DNA of 64,000 bases, from NCBI GenBank assembly GCA_022818135.1, contig JAFMSR010000018.1, positions 4,843,042 through 4,907,041 of the forward strand, written 5' to 3'. Below are positions 39,257-51,531 of this stretch, in pieces. This DNA is from Saxidomus purpurata (lineage: Eukaryota; Mollusca; Bivalvia; Venerida; Veneridae). A program made the translations under genes and the position numbers. The notes beneath the pieces were generated by a model, which saw only the letters and a program-made list of their open reading frames with translations, searched no databases and was not told the DNA's origin. Within the stretch, counting starts at the first letter, position 1, and the number at the start of each line of letters is the position of its first letter.

Positions 39257-40476
39257 CCCAAATGTCACCCATTGGCCATTACCCTAATTTGAGTCCGGTT
39301 AAGGTGACCATTTGTCACCGCCATTCGCAGTGACTGGACATGGCGATTTCGCTGTATTCATAATCAGGTCTCGTCCTGAATTTTGCTATGTTTTTTATTT
39401 ATTAAATTTCATTTATCGATAAAATCCAGAAATAGTTTGATGTTTTCAGAACTTCCAGACACCCAAAACAATCCAAAACGTTTAAATTACAATGCCCCTG
39501 TGAACAACCTCCACCTTACAAGTTGCAGATGTTGAAAGTTCCAGTATGCAAATGAAATGAAGTCATCGATATTTGGGATTAACGAGTTACACCGGTAACT
39601 GGTATACACCGTTTACCTGTTTACTGGGCCAGGGAGAATATGTGCCAAACACATGATAGCCAGAGCCAGAAATAAGATATCAAAGGTCAGGGACAAATGA
39701 GCACTTGGTTTACTGTATAGCTGAAAGTTCTCTTATATTCGATGCATGTCACAGATGTTCATTCACAAGAAAATGTATAAGTTTTAAAATTGAAAGTAAA
39801 ATACCGTTTATTAGAGTACATCCGGGCATTTTCATCTGGCTGACTTGGGAAGGTATAAAACGCAGACAACGGTAGAAATTAAAACTCCACGCAGCAGTTA
39901 CTTCCCCTTACAGTAAACAGAAACACCGTTTTGAAGCTGCTCGCTCTGTTGCCGTTGAAAAAAAAAAATTCAAAAATCTCATATAAAACTAAAGGCTAGA
40001 ATCAACGATAGAAGTAAACATCTAGGTAGGAATTTGCAAAAATCGATTGAAAATGCTGGTTTAACGGCACCGCTACACTATATCTTTGAGGGTCCTTGTG
40101 TCGGCACTGTCTTTCAATACAATACAAAATTTATTTCTTGTCGGTATGGCAATACAAATAACACTAGCTATGAATAGCTATTGACCGTATATTTCGATCG
40201 GCGCCATATTTGTTTTCAAAATAATCTCGCTAGATTTCGCGCATGCTCGTGACTGGCCGTAAGGATCTTTTTCCTACGATAGCAAAACGTTAGTTTCTGG
40301 TCCGATGTGCTCTTATTTTGATTTTTTTTATCAGGCAAAAAAGCAGTATTCAATTAAATCACTTGCAAATGCATACACACAATTAAAGGAACATGGCATG
40401 CTTGTCCAGAAAGCTGCATTAATTTACGAATTTTTACAGTTTTAATATATTTTATCATTTCAAACACTAGTCCAGA

Positions 40477-40512
40477 CAAGGTCTTTCAAATAATACTATT
40501 TGAAAGACCTTG
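40477..40512. mobile_element. 36-bp palindromic mini-element with 7-bp target duplication
   Basis: CAAGGTCTTTCAAATA at the left is mirrored exactly at the right, with four bases (ATAC) between. GTCCAGA at 40470-40476 is repeated directly at 40513-40519. The ends are identical to those of the 1036-bp element at 62794-63829, which also has a 7-bp target duplication. So this is a copy reduced to its two terminal repeats. Confidence 0.85.
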
Positions 40513-40794
40513 GTCCAGATGACTAGTCACATGAGCCCATATTTTTTACAAGCGCCTAATATGATATCGGACTTGTTCACGTGATGTTAGGTCATCAGTT
40601 AGTGTGTTGTAACGACTAACGATTCAGGAACGCGTACAAAATGGCTGACATTTGTTGACATGCTCCTGATTTGCTACATGTGGTGGACTTATTCAGTATT
40701 CTTTGCCGCTATGAATTGACAGAATGATGCAATAAAAGATTTAAATTTAAAGCATGTGTACAGTTTATTCTAATAATTTATAGAACGTAATATT

Positions 40795-40880
40795 AGAAGT
40801 GATATAAATGCTTAGAGTAACGACACATGGACCAACGATTAGAAGTGATATAAATGCTTAGAGTAACGACACAAGGACCG
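40795..40880. repeat. Short tandem duplication of about 46 bp
   Basis: AGAAGTGATATAAATGCTTA plus GAGTAACGACACA..GGACC occurs twice in a row with few differences. Intergenic. Confidence 0.8.
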
Positions 40881-41579
40881 ACGACGATGTGTTTATATTG
40901 GAATTTCAAAAGCGTTTGCAACGCTTTATTATTTGGTAGCATACATATATACAGATATGCGTGGCAAGAATTTATGCTGAAACCTTTTTTTATGACTAGA
41001 TGTTCTAAAATATGTTATTTTCATACAGTTTAAAGAACTTTATATGTTGACCAACTTTGTTTGTTAACCAAAATTTAGAGCGAGCAGCTGATGCTTATGT
41101 TGTTGTAGTTGTTGGTAGAGATTTCGGCAGTGGAAGGGAAGCAACTCCTGCTTGCAGTTGTTGTTTTTTTAATTGACTCCTAGTCAAAATAGGAAAAGTA
41201 ATATTTGGAAAGTTATTATTTCGTACTGGTAGCAGGAAGAGTTTGGTGTATTGGGTTAAAAGCTATTATTTCCGCTACCCCTTTTACACACACATATTTC
41301 AGTTGGATTTTTTCTTGAAAAATTGTGCATAATTCCACTTTAACAAGATTTAGTGTACAATTAAATCAAGTACAACTTTGAAATTTAGCGGTAGTTCTTT
41401 TTTTACTGCTTTTGCAGTAAGGTTAATTTTGTACAGTACTTCACAGCCAAGAGGTCAGAAAAGTTATTCAAAACAGTGATGTTAAAAGAATTGTTTAAAT
41501 GCAAACTCCCAGCAGCGATTACTTCGGCTTACAGTGTACACCCAATAAAATCGTTGTGAGGAGCTTGGATAGAAATATG

Positions 41580-41712
41580 GCGGGAAGTGTGTGTGTGTGT
41601 GTGTGTTGGTGGTGTGCACTTCTGGGTGCTGTGGGGCTCGTTTTGGGGAGGCTGCGTTTTTGGTGCGTGGCATTCCCTGTTTGATATTATTTTTGTTTTG
41701 ATATTATTTTTG
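41580..41712 (+). mobile_element. GT-led interspersed element, copy A
   Basis: A short (GT)n run leads into GGTGGTGTGCACTTCTGG, GGGGCTCGTTTTGGGGAGGC and TTGATATTATTTTTGTTTT. Copy C at 43312-43427 is the same in reverse orientation with only a few substitutions. A truncated copy B follows the long GT tract at 42917. Confidence 0.75.
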
Positions 41713-42638
41713 TTTTTAACACCGAATATTGAATATGACTCATACAAAAATTTACCAATCTATAAATGTATGTATGTATTTTAAGAGTTTTGTCGTTGGT
41801 ACCGGATAATCCATATGACCAATGCCTTCAGAAAAGTTTAAGTTAATTTAAGTTGCTGGAGATAGTGCAGAGAACCCCCTGGTTCTTTAACATGCCCAGT
41901 GTACATCGGATCTCGGTCTTAGGCCACTAGACAACTCTCCGGTCATGGAAGTCTAACTATTTCGACTTCGAAGGCAAACCGAATTTATAGGCTGATATTT
42001 TATAGTACATACCGTATGTGTATAAAGAAGCTGGTCAAGATATAGCATGCCTGTACGAGTTAGGTAGAATCTAGTAAGAATGTTGTTTGCAAAAGTCCTT
42101 TAGCGGACCTATTTTATTCCAATAAAATGTAAGAATACACGTTTCTGACAACTTCCCTATTTCATTTTGTTGAGACAAAACAATCATGTTGTCTTAAATT
42201 CAATAATCTCAACCTTCAATAGTAAAGAATGTTAAAATTAGAGTTCGTTATTGACTAATAATTTAATGTGCAACAACAGCACACATTAGGGTACTGTGAA
42301 AGGAACTTACAGTGTTAGCTTAACGAGTAAGCTTGGTCTTCTTTGTTTCAGTTTTTGTTTTTGTTACGTTTTTTGGTTCTCAAGGTTTGCTTTTTATATA
42401 TTTATACACGAGCATATTTTTGTGTTTTACATACCATGCCTTTTGTTTCCATTGCGTGTGTTAGAGATTCACCTAGCAGGGATTACTTTTATTTACACTG
42501 TCCTGTGACTTTGGAACATGGTGGGGGATAAGAGTGAGGTTGGGTGCGCACCATAAACCGGTTTAAGCTCCCCAGTGGTGTTTTTGCCACTGACCGTTCG
42601 AAGGCGGTGCCCCACTGTGTTCCTTTAATTGTTCGTTG

Positions 42639-42918
<280 letters not shown>

Positions 42919-43289
42919 CTCGTTTTGGGGAGGCTTCCTTACCGTTTCTTGTTTTTTTTCACTCCTTCTCAACAACCCTTTTTTCTTTTCTTCCTGCTTG
43001 GTAAGCTTTTCATTGAACACTTCGTCAGCGGTTATTACAAAGAAGCCATCTGAAGAATATTTTCGTTTTCGTTGTCTGGCGTTGGAAGTTTTTGGTAAAG
43101 GAAACATTTCATTGATAATTTTTGTGGCATGATGTTCAGGGTACAGCGCAGATTCAATAACTTCGAGAGCCATATTTTCGTTGTCACAAAACAGATTTCC
43201 TAAGAGATCAAGACTTACAGGTAAGTCAATAGCATCGTCATAGGCAGAGAATGAAATTGAAAGGTCGACAGGTGATACGCTGTTAAGCT

Positions 43290-43427
43290 CAGATCATTTT
43301 TAGATGCATCCAAAAAACAAAAATAATATCAAACAGGGAATGCCACATACCAAAAACGCAGCCTCCCCAAAACGAGCCCCATAGCATCCAGAAGTGCACA
43401 CCACCAACACACACACACACACCTCTG
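43290..43427 (-). mobile_element. GT-led interspersed element, copy C, inserted in the transposase tail
   Basis: Reverse-complement copy of 41580-41712. It sits between two parts of the transposase C-terminal frame (..VIASVGLDR and SELNSVSPVDLS..), so it inserted after the transposase. Together with copy A it forms a widely spaced inverted repeat. Confidence 0.7.
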
Positions 43428-43769
43428 TCCAAGCCGACAGAGGCTATCACTGGGTCATTCGAAGTCTGCACGTGATGCTCGTGCTTGTCGCACTTGGCCG
43501 TCTGCATAGGCTCGTTTTCATCTGTCACAGAGGCTTCGGTTGACACGGGCATGGTCACTGTCGAATCAAGAGATTGATCAGTGCTGGTCTCCGACGGCAT
43601 ACATGCGCCTACTGGTATGGCGTTAGGATTGAAAGGGAAAATGCCAGTAGCACGAAAATCACTGGCTGTGTTTAGTCTAAACATATTTTATTCCTAAATA
43701 TACATGTTTATACACATGCTTGTATAATTACACAATAAAGACATTTTTACGACATAAAATCAGCAAAAG

Positions 43770-43830
43770 GGTTGGGCCACAAGTTCTTCCAACATTAGTA
43801 AATGACCCTTCCACTAAGGAGTTTATTTAT
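43770..43830. repeat. Short direct repeat shared with 46405-46460
   Basis: TTGGGCCACAAGTTCTTCCAACATTAGTAAATGACCC-type text (here described in part) recurs at 46413 as TTGGGCCACGAGTTATAGCA. On the minus strand both read as GPFTDV / GSFTNV-like peptide text. The family is unknown. Confidence 0.45.
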
Positions 43831-45949
43831 AGCTATGTTTGCTTGCGTAATTGACGTTTGCCATGCTTTGTCAAATATTCTGAAAAAAATAGACTTGAAA
43901 ACAGATCGGTGAAACGTTTTTTTGCGTCCAATGACTGGTGTGGCTTGGTAATTCGCCGAGGATTATGTCGTTATCCCTTGCCAGCTTCAGTAGTTCGAAT
44001 TGTTATGTGACCTGAATTAAAGATTAAACAAATGCATGAGCTCTTTTGTACAAAAAGTTTTAACCGTTATATATACATAAAAAGAAAACAGTGACATCCT
44101 TGTGGAATAGTATTATAATTACTACTATATAAGAACAACTGTTTAAAGGCTGAATATGGATTCAGATCAGACTTCATGGATGTGCAGTAGAACTCGTGTA
44201 AGTCATGAAACAAATAAATGTAAGGCGTTAAAATATCAAGGGGTATCATATGAATGTGAAAATACTGAAATGTATACCGGTACTCAAATTCGTACCTGTG
44301 CCCGTCACAAATAAGGATCTGTGGGCGGTCGTCCCCTATATTTGGTAAAAAGTTTCTCTCAAACCACAGCTGGCATTTTCCATCTTTTGTCCAGTCAGAA
44401 TCACTGACGGAAAAATTCGCCCCATATAAAGGCGAATCTTCCGTTTGGCAGACGTCTGTGTCAAAGCCATGCAGTTTCTTGATGGTTTTACCCGGAATGA
44501 TAAAATGAGGCGATACTTGCATCCCCACATGCAATCACTGTTACTGTTTCACGGGAAATGCTTACCTTGCCATGAACCGTTTTGGCGCCTTTACTTGCTA
44601 ACTTTTGGTGGCTTATGGCACATTGTTATACCGGTTTCGTCCATATTCCATTCCCTGCTCTGATAATTGTGCAGCCCATACTTGTAATATGTGGATTTAA
44701 GCTTCCAAATGGTAAAGGCCAATTCGCTTTTTTGTCATAGCGTTGTGGCGACTGGAAACCGTAGCTTCAGCTGAGCGTAATAAAAAACTCTTATGACGTT
44801 GCTTCAATCGACGCCACCACATATCCGAGGGAACTCCATTCTTAAACGGAGTGCCGTTTTCCCTAGCATAGACACCGACTAATCTTATAATTGTGCTTTT
44901 GCTGAAACCCACTCTTTGTCGCAATTTTGATTATCTCACTTTCATCGTCTAGGGTCAGCTGTTTATCTTTACCCCACTTGCTCCCATCCTCTACTCTACC
45001 TCCGATTCTGTCATGTATTAACGTGTTTGGAACACCATACTTTTCAGAGGATTTTCTGACTGATATTCCTTTACTTACATCTTCAACAGCCATAGCCATT
45101 GATGATTCACTCCAGGTTGTCATCTCTAAATGAGGGGAAAAAAACATAACAAATAACGTTTACAGTTATGCATTGATTTAATGACAATAAACACGACATC
45201 GAAATCTAAGGGTGGGAGGATCAAACAATTCTAAACAAAAACTGTAGTCATTTAAGACAAAAATGGAAAAAGAATGTCGCATGGATGTAGGTAAGCATTG
45301 TTTAGAATATTCTACAAATGTAGCCATTATATAAGAATATGACGGACTGTCTCAATATTGTTTCGTCACATTAAATCCAACATCCTTTAAATCAATTGAG
45401 TTCAGTATGAGACATGTTGGCTTTCAGGTAACATTTTCCGTTTATGTACTGAAATAATCATGGGCTTCAGTGATTTGGCATCTTCTCTCCGGAAATAATC
45501 AGCTTTGTGTTACAATAGTGAGTCGCTATTTACAGCAATGGCATTTTGATCAAATGAGTTATCAACTTCCCGTGCGCAATAATGAGGAACATCGGCCCCA
45601 GTGATGCATTCCAACAATGTAAACGCCCTGCACAATGACATTCTTCATCCTAAGAAAATAAAATATTCATGTGTTTTCTTTTTATTATACATGTATTTAA
45701 AGCTCCTTTTTCTAAATGAAAAACATTTGAATTTTATCAAAATGAACATATTTAATAGATCTATAAAAAGTTCCGAAATTAGTGGCAGTTACGAATCGGA
45801 ATGGCGATTTATCTATACTAATAAGTTTCTAAAATGTAGAAATCAGTGATTTAATTACAAACTGTAAAAACGTAAAAACTTCAATATTTTGAGAACTTAA
45901 AACAGCATGTACACATATGGACCACAATGGAAATAAGAGTTTGTTTTAG

Positions 45950-46100
45950 CTCTTTTTTGTGTTATCCTTAACATATAATGTTGATTGGCATGGCTATATT
46001 AATTCATACATGTTTGTTTATTGTTTTATTGTATGTTTTAATTATAAGTTGCCGTGTAAATTGTACATTTTATGTTGAAATAAATCTATCTATCTATTTG
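45950..46100 (+). mobile_element. Possible LINE 3' end with (ATCT)n tail
   Basis: AAGTTGCCGTGTAAATTGTA and TATGTTGAAATAAATCTATC end in ATCT units, the look of a non-LTR retrotransposon 3' terminus. No coding part was found upstream. Confidence 0.35.
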
Positions 46101-46974
46101 AGTTAATCGTGAGCCGGACAGTTCGACTCCGACTAACGATCAAAATTACTATTTTTTGCCTCCGACTTAAAATCAAGTTGTTGGGTGATACTGAGCATGA
46201 TGTTGTAAATTAGTTACATACGAAACAGTTTTTAAAATTGTGTTTTAAATACAGAAATTATTGTTAGTAGTGTTTGAGTTGCACAAAGGCTAAAGAACAC
46301 CTTGGGATGCCACTGTCATGAACACACGTAGTAACAACTTGCCTTCATCGCTGGGTATGAGAACACCGGTCAAACTTAGTTATTAATAATTTAAATACAT
46401 TTGACAAATGGATTGGGCCACGAGTTATAGCAACATCAGTAAATGGCCCTCTCCAATTTGATAAGTATAAATGTAATGGCAAGATGGTTGTGAAGACGAT
46501 TTTGTTTAACATAGAAACTAAGTAAAGTAAGAGAAAAGGGTCAGTTTTGGAAGAAGAAAAAATAAATGACAAGAAGAAAGGTGTTTTAAAACACATAGGT
46601 ATATCAGTACTGTCAAAAAAGTACATGAGATAATATTTGTTAGAGTATGTATGATAAGAAAAAAAAAGAAAAAAAAATGAAAATAAGTAATAGAAGGATA
46701 AGAAAGAAAACATTGGTGCAACCCACACATCGGTCAAACTCTGTCTTATACTGACTGAAAATTGCAGCAATTTGAATTATCTCCTATTTTGGCTCAAAAT
46801 TTTACTTTACAGCATGGTCTGCAATAAGCCCTCTGTGGAGACGTTCTAAACACGATTAACAAACAAACTAACGTCGAGTTATTCCACTGCGTATGCGGCA
46901 ATTCTCTACCCGAGTAACGCAAGTAACTTAATAAAAAATTCTCCAGTACATATTTGTTTGCGTTTTCTACGGGC

Positions 46975-47054
46975 CTGTATAAAATGCAGACGGAAAACGC
47001 AGACAATATAAACATATAGGGAAAACGCAGACGGGCATTCAGAAAACGCAGACA
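46975..47054 (+). repeat. Left terminal inverted repeat of the 3355-bp element
   Basis: Four GCAGAC cores in 80 bases, inverted relative to 50250-50329. Confidence 0.88.
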
Positions 47055-47683
47055 GCATTATTTATAGATACTGTGTGAAAGAGATAATAAGGTGTTGACA
47101 ATTATTGATTAGTTTATTGTTCATAAATTAAATCAAATAAAGAGGGATTACTAAATCAATTAAATGAATATAGATGGTGTGATTACCAGTCATGAATGCA
47201 TTAATAAAATAGTATAATTAATCTGAAGAGATAGGCCAACAAAAAAAACAACACACATGGATCAGTAATAGATGAAATATATATTTTAATGTTGTGAAAT
47301 ATTTCATCTAGATATATGACTTTATAATAATATAATTTTCAAATCACATTTAGAGAGCAACATATATATGTAGAATCTGCATGCATATTCATAAAACAAA
47401 TATTTGTCGACGAACAAATACAGCAATTTGTTTAATATATTCCGTAAATTTATGATCTTATCATAGATCTAATTTACGTTTACCGATAAACGAATGTCAC
47501 TCTAGTCAGATAAGTGTAAATTTTTTACAAAGTACATACGCAGAGACCTAAGTTTGTGACATAAATGTCACTTTTTTCATATTAATAATTTCAACAATAT
47601 TAAAATACGGAAAAGATAACAGTAATATCAGTAACTAATACAAATATACTATGAATCAAAATATTAATTGGATTTTATCTACT
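47055..47683. other. AT-rich left interior of the 3355-bp element
   Basis: No open frame, motif array or recognised family was seen here. Confidence 0.5.
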
Positions 47684-48763
47684 GGGAAAACGCAGACAAC
47701 ATACACACAGAATATTAGTTGGAAAACGCAGACGACATACACATGTATCACTAATTGATGATATTAATTGCTATCTTATCTACTGGGAAAACGCAGACAG
47801 CATACACATAGAGTACTAATGGGAAAACGCAGACGATATACACATGTACCACTTATTGCTGATATTTATTCCTGTCTTATCTACTGGCAAAACGCAGACG
47901 ACATACACCTATAGTAGAATTGGCATTGCGCAGACGACATACACATACTGTTCGATTTTATCTACTGGGAAAACGCAGACAACATACACATAGAGTACTA
48001 ATGGGAAAACGCAGACGATATACACATGTACCACTTATTGCTGATATTAATTCCTGTCTTATCTACTGGCAAAACGCAGACGACATACACCTATAGTAGA
48101 ATTGGCATTGCGCAGACGACATACACATACTGTTCGATTTTATCTACTGGGAAAACACAGACAACATTCACATTGAATAGCAGTTGGAAAACGCAGACGA
48201 CATACACATAGAGTACTAGTTGGAAAACGCAGACGACATACATAGAGTAGAATTGGCATTGCGCAGACGATATACATATACAGTTCGATTTTATCTACTT
48301 GGAAAACGCAGACAACATTTACATTGAATAGTAGTTGGAAAACGCAGACGACATACACGTAGAGTACTAGTGGGAAAACGCAGATGACATACACATAGAG
48401 TACTAGTGGGAAAACGCAGACGACATACACATGTACCACTAATTGCTGATATTAATTCCTATCTTATCTACTAGGAAAGCGGACGACATACACATATAGT
48501 GGAATCGGCATTGCGCAGACGATATACACATAGAGTACTAATGGGAAAACGCAGACGACATACACATGTACCACTAATTGCTGATATTAATTCCTATCTT
48601 ATCTACTGGCAAAACGCAGACGACATACACGTACAGTAGAATTGGCATTGCGCAGACGATATGCACATACAGTTCGATTTTATCTACGACATACAGCATA
48701 TAGTAATGTTGGTAAAACGCAGACGACATACGCACACAGTAGCAGTGGCAAAACGCAGAATAC
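47684..48763 (+). repeat. Internal array of about 25 GGAAAACGCAGACGACATACACA units
   Basis: By eye there are about 25 cores of GAAAACGCAGAC or the variant GGCATTGCGCAGAC. All point the same way and are spaced roughly 25-70 bases apart. They form a higher-order unit in which TACCACT(T/A)ATTGCTGATAT, TTATCTACTGGC, CTATAGTAGAATTGGCATTG and GTTCGATTTTATCTACTGGG alternate. One block (about 47805-47970) is repeated nearly unchanged at about 47993-48150. Frames read through it only because the repeat lacks stops. Confidence 0.93.
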
Positions 48764-50249
48764 TTTGATAAAATAAAACAACCATTAACCATGGAATCAA
48801 ATGCGATGGAAGTATTTCATCTACCGGCAGTAAAAACGATTAATTCTTTAAGTGATTCATTGATTAATATTGAAAGCACTTCGACATGGTACCGCTGTAT
48901 CGGCATCAATGACTTTACATCAGTAACAATTAGATCATGAAATGACATGGTATAATGCAGTGTGTAAGCATATATTTATAGATAGAAAACATTATGCCAG
49001 ATATTAGGATATTGCTAATTAATGATGAACTTTGTACATAGTGTAGTCATATCAGAAAATGATTTTTGTTTCAAAACTAAATGAATGAATACCAATTAAT
49101 ATATATGAAAGTTTTACCGCATAATGAAAAAAATTCAATTACCAAATATTAATCACTGTTCCGGTTTTTAAAAATACATGTTCTGCTGTGTCGGTAATTT
49201 TCAGATAGAAGAAATATCAATAATTAGTTATATTAATTAGATATAATTTATAATTTTATACAAGTGGAAAAAAATATAGCTAGTTTACATAATAATCATA
49301 ATTTGGTCATACGAAGTATAATACATTTCAACAGGGTAATCATAAACCCGTGTTGAGTCAATTTGAATATCACTCTACTAGATATTTTCTGTATAATTTA
49401 TTTAGTTGGCTCTTTTTTTTAATAATATTTCATGACAAATTTTTTAATGTGTCAGGAAGATTTTTTATCAAAATATACTTATCATAATGTTATACAAAAC
49501 GAACAAAAGCTAATATTATAACATGACGAGAATTGTATACTGAATTTATGTTGTTCGATCGGGAAAAAGCTTAATCAATAAATGGTACTTCTTAGTTGTG
49601 CGTAATTCAATCAGCAATCATATTAAACTAGGTGTGATAATCCAATCACGATCAATCAGACTAGGTGTCATTTGAACACAATTAAAATGGAATGAAAGAT
49701 ATGTGGTCAAAGGGGGTCAAACAGACCTGTGTATTCACAACATTCTTGGTCAGTGATAGACTATATATACATGTAGCTTTTTCCATAATTAGCTGCCGCA
49801 AAGCTATTGTTACAGTATATATATCATAAAGCTTAATAATAAAAGAGTTAAACCCGTATAATTTGGAGAGAAAAGAAAACGAAGAAAATTAATATCTCGC
49901 TAATAATTATTTAAATATTCATTTTTTATTTGGAATGCAAAAGGATAGCTAACATAACCATCCCACCATACATTATAAATAAGTAAGTCAATATTTTTAC
50001 TTTAATTACAAATAATGAAAACAATCATTGTGTTAAAGTCTTTCATTTATACCGCCTTAAAAAATCGTCTCAGCTTCAATATTCTGTAAATCTAATTAAA
50101 AGAATATAAAACTATATTTTTATAACTCACATAATTTTTAATATATTTTCATTTTTCAAGCAGTATGCTAAATACATACCTTTCCGCTTAATATGATATC
50201 GATATATATCTATGTCTCTTTCATATAAGTTTTGCTATATATTATATAT
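48764..50249. other. AT-rich right interior of the 3355-bp element
   Basis: Very AT-rich with no convincing coding frame. TATA-like stretches are frequent and not specific. Confidence 0.5.
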
Positions 50250-50329
50250 TGTCTGCGTTTTCTCAGTGCCCGTCTGCGTTTTCCTTCTATGTTTATATTG
50301 TCTGCGTTTTCCGTCTGCGTTTTATACAG
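50250..50329 (-). repeat. Right terminal inverted repeat of the 3355-bp element
   Basis: Reads TGTCTGCGTTTTCT..TATACAG on the plus strand and matches the left end at 75 of 80 positions in reverse complement. Confidence 0.88.
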
Positions 50330-51531
50330 TTCCGTTTACCGTTCCAAAGGGAGGCAACCACTGCGTGACCGGGAAATCCAAAACGTTATAGATCCTATCA
50401 TTTTGTCAGCTATTGCATTTCTCGATTATGATGGCTTTGAAAAAATTCGTTTAGGGTAAATCAATGTCATAATTTATAAAAGTAAACTGTTGAATCTCGA
50501 CAAGAGAAATAGGTTTACGCGACGCAGCGGTATCCAGGAATTCTGGTGGTTCCGTACCAGGTTATTTCGTACCATTCCGGAGGTTTCGTACCACATACAA
50601 GAATAACGTCTTTTCTTCCATACTGGTTTGGGACCACCAAACCCGGACGACCATCAAACCGGACACTTGTTTAAACGCGTGAATATTTTCTTAATATTTA
50701 CAATCATATGGTGTTGATCACTGTTGATCAAACAGACACTTGATTTTCATCCACAAAGTGCAACAACAACAGTTTAATGTAACTGTTTGACCAGAAATCT
50801 CACTATTTATTTTGTCAGTCACTGAAAGCATGCTTACATTGTCTGGTGGAAAGTGACAGACTGTGCACGTACAATATTTCTTAGGCCCAGCAAAAATAAT
50901 TTCACAAGTTAAACCTTCCATCTTGATACTTCATTAATGTGTCAAATGATTGATACAGTTAACATAATTTAAAAGCTAACATCACAATTAAACAAATCTA
51001 TTTAAACTATCTGTCCGGAAACATGGTACAGTTGGTCAATAAAATATAGCAATTTGGTAACCCCACAGCCGGGCCTCAAAATGTGATTGATTTAATCTGA
51101 TGGGTTAACAAGTTAGCTTTTCGTTTCGGAGAAGAACCTAACTTTCTACTGGTAAAATTTTGATTGCTAGATACAAAAATTTTCAGAGTTATCGAAAAAT
51201 ATGTTTGAAAAGTGTCCGGTTTTAGGACTCTAGCCAGTAAATAAATGGAAGTACATTGTATATTTAGTTTCATCAGTTAAGATGTTAGTTTTTTTTTTTC
51301 AAAGAAGAAATCAACTGTTTATCTCTTTTTCAACTTTAGTTTAAAACTGAAGAAATGAAAGTGTAACTGGCACTGTTTTCATAAATGGTTATACTTATAG
51401 CAACATGCCATTATGAAAAATTTTATGTCCTTTGAAACAGGATTTGTTATATTAACGGATTGTGAAACGGTGCGAAAAAGTTCGAATTCACTGTCGTAGC
51501 GAGATTTTGCGAGATTTCATCATTACAACGA

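Larger units (their letters stand above)
42937..45123 (-). pseudogene. Broken pogo-like (Tc1/mariner superfamily) transposase
   Basis: Read on the minus strand from ATG at 45121-45123. Residues MTTWSESSMAMAVEDV..GISVRKSSEKYGVP form the helix-turn-helix start. After a frameshift near 44920 the CENPB-type DNA-binding part follows (PFKNGVPSDMWWRRLKQRH). Next come WNMDETG (first catalytic Asp, about 44631-44650), another frameshift after KPPKVSK, SPHFIIPGKT, and LPNIGDD..LICDGH (second catalytic Asp). The C-terminal part FRATGIFPFNPNAIP lies at 43684-43630, then DLLGNLFCDNENMALEVIE and KQEEKKK to about 42990. The His after DGH and the third acidic residue are not seen. A GT-led element (copy C) splits the tail. 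The gene is dead. Confidence 0.8.
46975..50329. mobile_element. 3355-bp non-autonomous element with 80-bp terminal inverted repeats
   Basis: Left end 46975-47054 and right end 50250-50329 are inverted copies with five mismatches in 80. Each starts CTGTATAAAA(T/C)GCAGACGG and contains four GCAGAC motifs, three of them as GAAAACGCAGAC. The interior holds an array of the same motif (47684-48763) and long AT-rich stretches without protein-coding frames. The ACGG outside both ends may also belong to the element. No clear target duplication was found, so the superfamily is unknown. It lies between KHDC4 and the BRCT-like gene. Confidence 0.8.

Noticed and set aside
46345..46770. Minus-strand open frame of 141 residues as a membrane protein
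   Set aside because: The hydrophobic text comes from AT-rich runs. Part of it is the direct repeat shared with 43770-43830.
48140..48439. Open frame rich in VYVVCVF on the minus strand
   Set aside because: It is reverse reading of the GCAGAC array.
47684..48763. CRISPR-like look of the GCAGAC array
   Set aside because: The spacers are themselves repeated and of unequal length, the array sits inside a terminal-inverted-repeat element, and the DNA is clearly animal with spliced genes. It is an amplified element motif.
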